Part shown: one piece after another, positions 22,483 through 22,566 of the stretch
How the letters are laid out: every line of letters begins with the position of its first letter
Numbering within the stretch: position 1 is the first letter of the stretch
Assembly: GCA_943704525.1 (NCBI GenBank)
Contig: CALSCQ010003075.1
Location: 1 to 22,566, forward strand
Direction of reading: 5' to 3'
Length of the DNA: 22,566 nucleotides
DNA from: Pigoraptor vietnamica
Lineage: Eukaryota; Opisthokonta; Filasterea
Translations under genes and position numbers: made by a program
Notes under the pieces: generated by a model
What the model saw: the letters and a program-made list of their open reading frames with translations, nothing else
What the model was told of the DNA's origin: nothing
The model's database searches: none

Positions 22483-22566
22483 ATGGGCGAAGTGCGAGGA
22501 TGGGGAGGGCTTGCGCGACCCATTGGCAAGACGCGCGTTGACTATGGCCGTGCCATAGCCACACGC
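22483..22566 (+). CDS. Possible 5' end of a protein-coding gene, truncated by the window edge
   Basis: An ATG at 22483 opens 28 codons without a stop to the window edge (MGEVRGWGGLARPIGKTRVD and on). It is the first ATG after a repeat-rich leader and would extend the divergent pattern with PEX4. The segment is too short to identify, and chance openness over 84 bp in GC-rich DNA is likely enough that this call is weak. Confidence 0.25.
   Translation, partial: MGEVRGWGGLARPIGKTRVDYGRAIATR

Overview
This is a GC-rich nuclear contig from a eukaryotic microbe. Nearly every gene is split by short GT-AG introns. I resolve nine complete genes with 39 introns, plus a possible tenth start at the right edge. 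The gene set argues for a free-living flagellated protist. It combines a peroxisomal PEX4-type E2 (lost in animals), a C2orf81-like cilium-associated protein, a calcineurin catalytic subunit and a giant alpha-actinin/spectrin-like actin crosslinker. An obazoan-grade flagellate such as an apusomonad-like lineage would fit, but that placement is inference only; I saw no rRNA, mitochondrial or other marker that fixes the lineage.

Layout, left to right: an unrecognised 243-aa protein (minus, 56-1112); a divergent ~0.7 kb spacer; a small probable mitochondrial CCHC zinc-knuckle protein (plus, 1840-2469); a C2orf81-family protein (minus, 2685-4590); a divergent spacer; calcineurin A with 12 exons (plus, 5289-8111); a secreted nucleoside hydrolase (minus, 8479-10075); a 2,489-aa CH-CH / 16-spectrin-repeat / EF-hand / helical-tail protein (minus, 10453-18104); a divergent spacer; a TMX-like single-pass membrane thioredoxin-fold protein that has lost its CXXC (plus, 18701-19768); a small one-pass membrane protein of unknown function (minus, 19947-20509); PEX4 (minus, 20812-21696); and a ~0.8 kb spacer leading to a possible new gene at 22483.

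Organisation: gene order alternates between divergent promoters (about 600-730 bp) and tight convergent 3' ends (about 180-370 bp). Thirty of the 39 inferred 5' splice sites are GTG rather than GTA, and GTGCGT/GTGCGC is the single commonest type. Several introns consist of or contain simple or tandem repeats, most strikingly PEX4 intron 3 (three 59-bp units, each carrying a donor-like and an acceptor-like motif) and calcineurin intron 10 (a partial copy of the preceding exon's end).

The genes do not form a pathway. They are unrelated housekeeping functions: signalling, cytoskeleton, peroxisome, ER and purine/pyrimidine salvage. The most interesting objects are the alpha-actinin/spectrin hybrid in one 7.3-kb exon, the redox-dead TMX homologue, the repeat-built PEX4 intron, a possible intron-retention switch that would strip the autoinhibitory segment from calcineurin, and three small unrecognised proteins. 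All gene models were assembled by eye from reading frame, splice consensus and family conservation; no transcript or database support was available.
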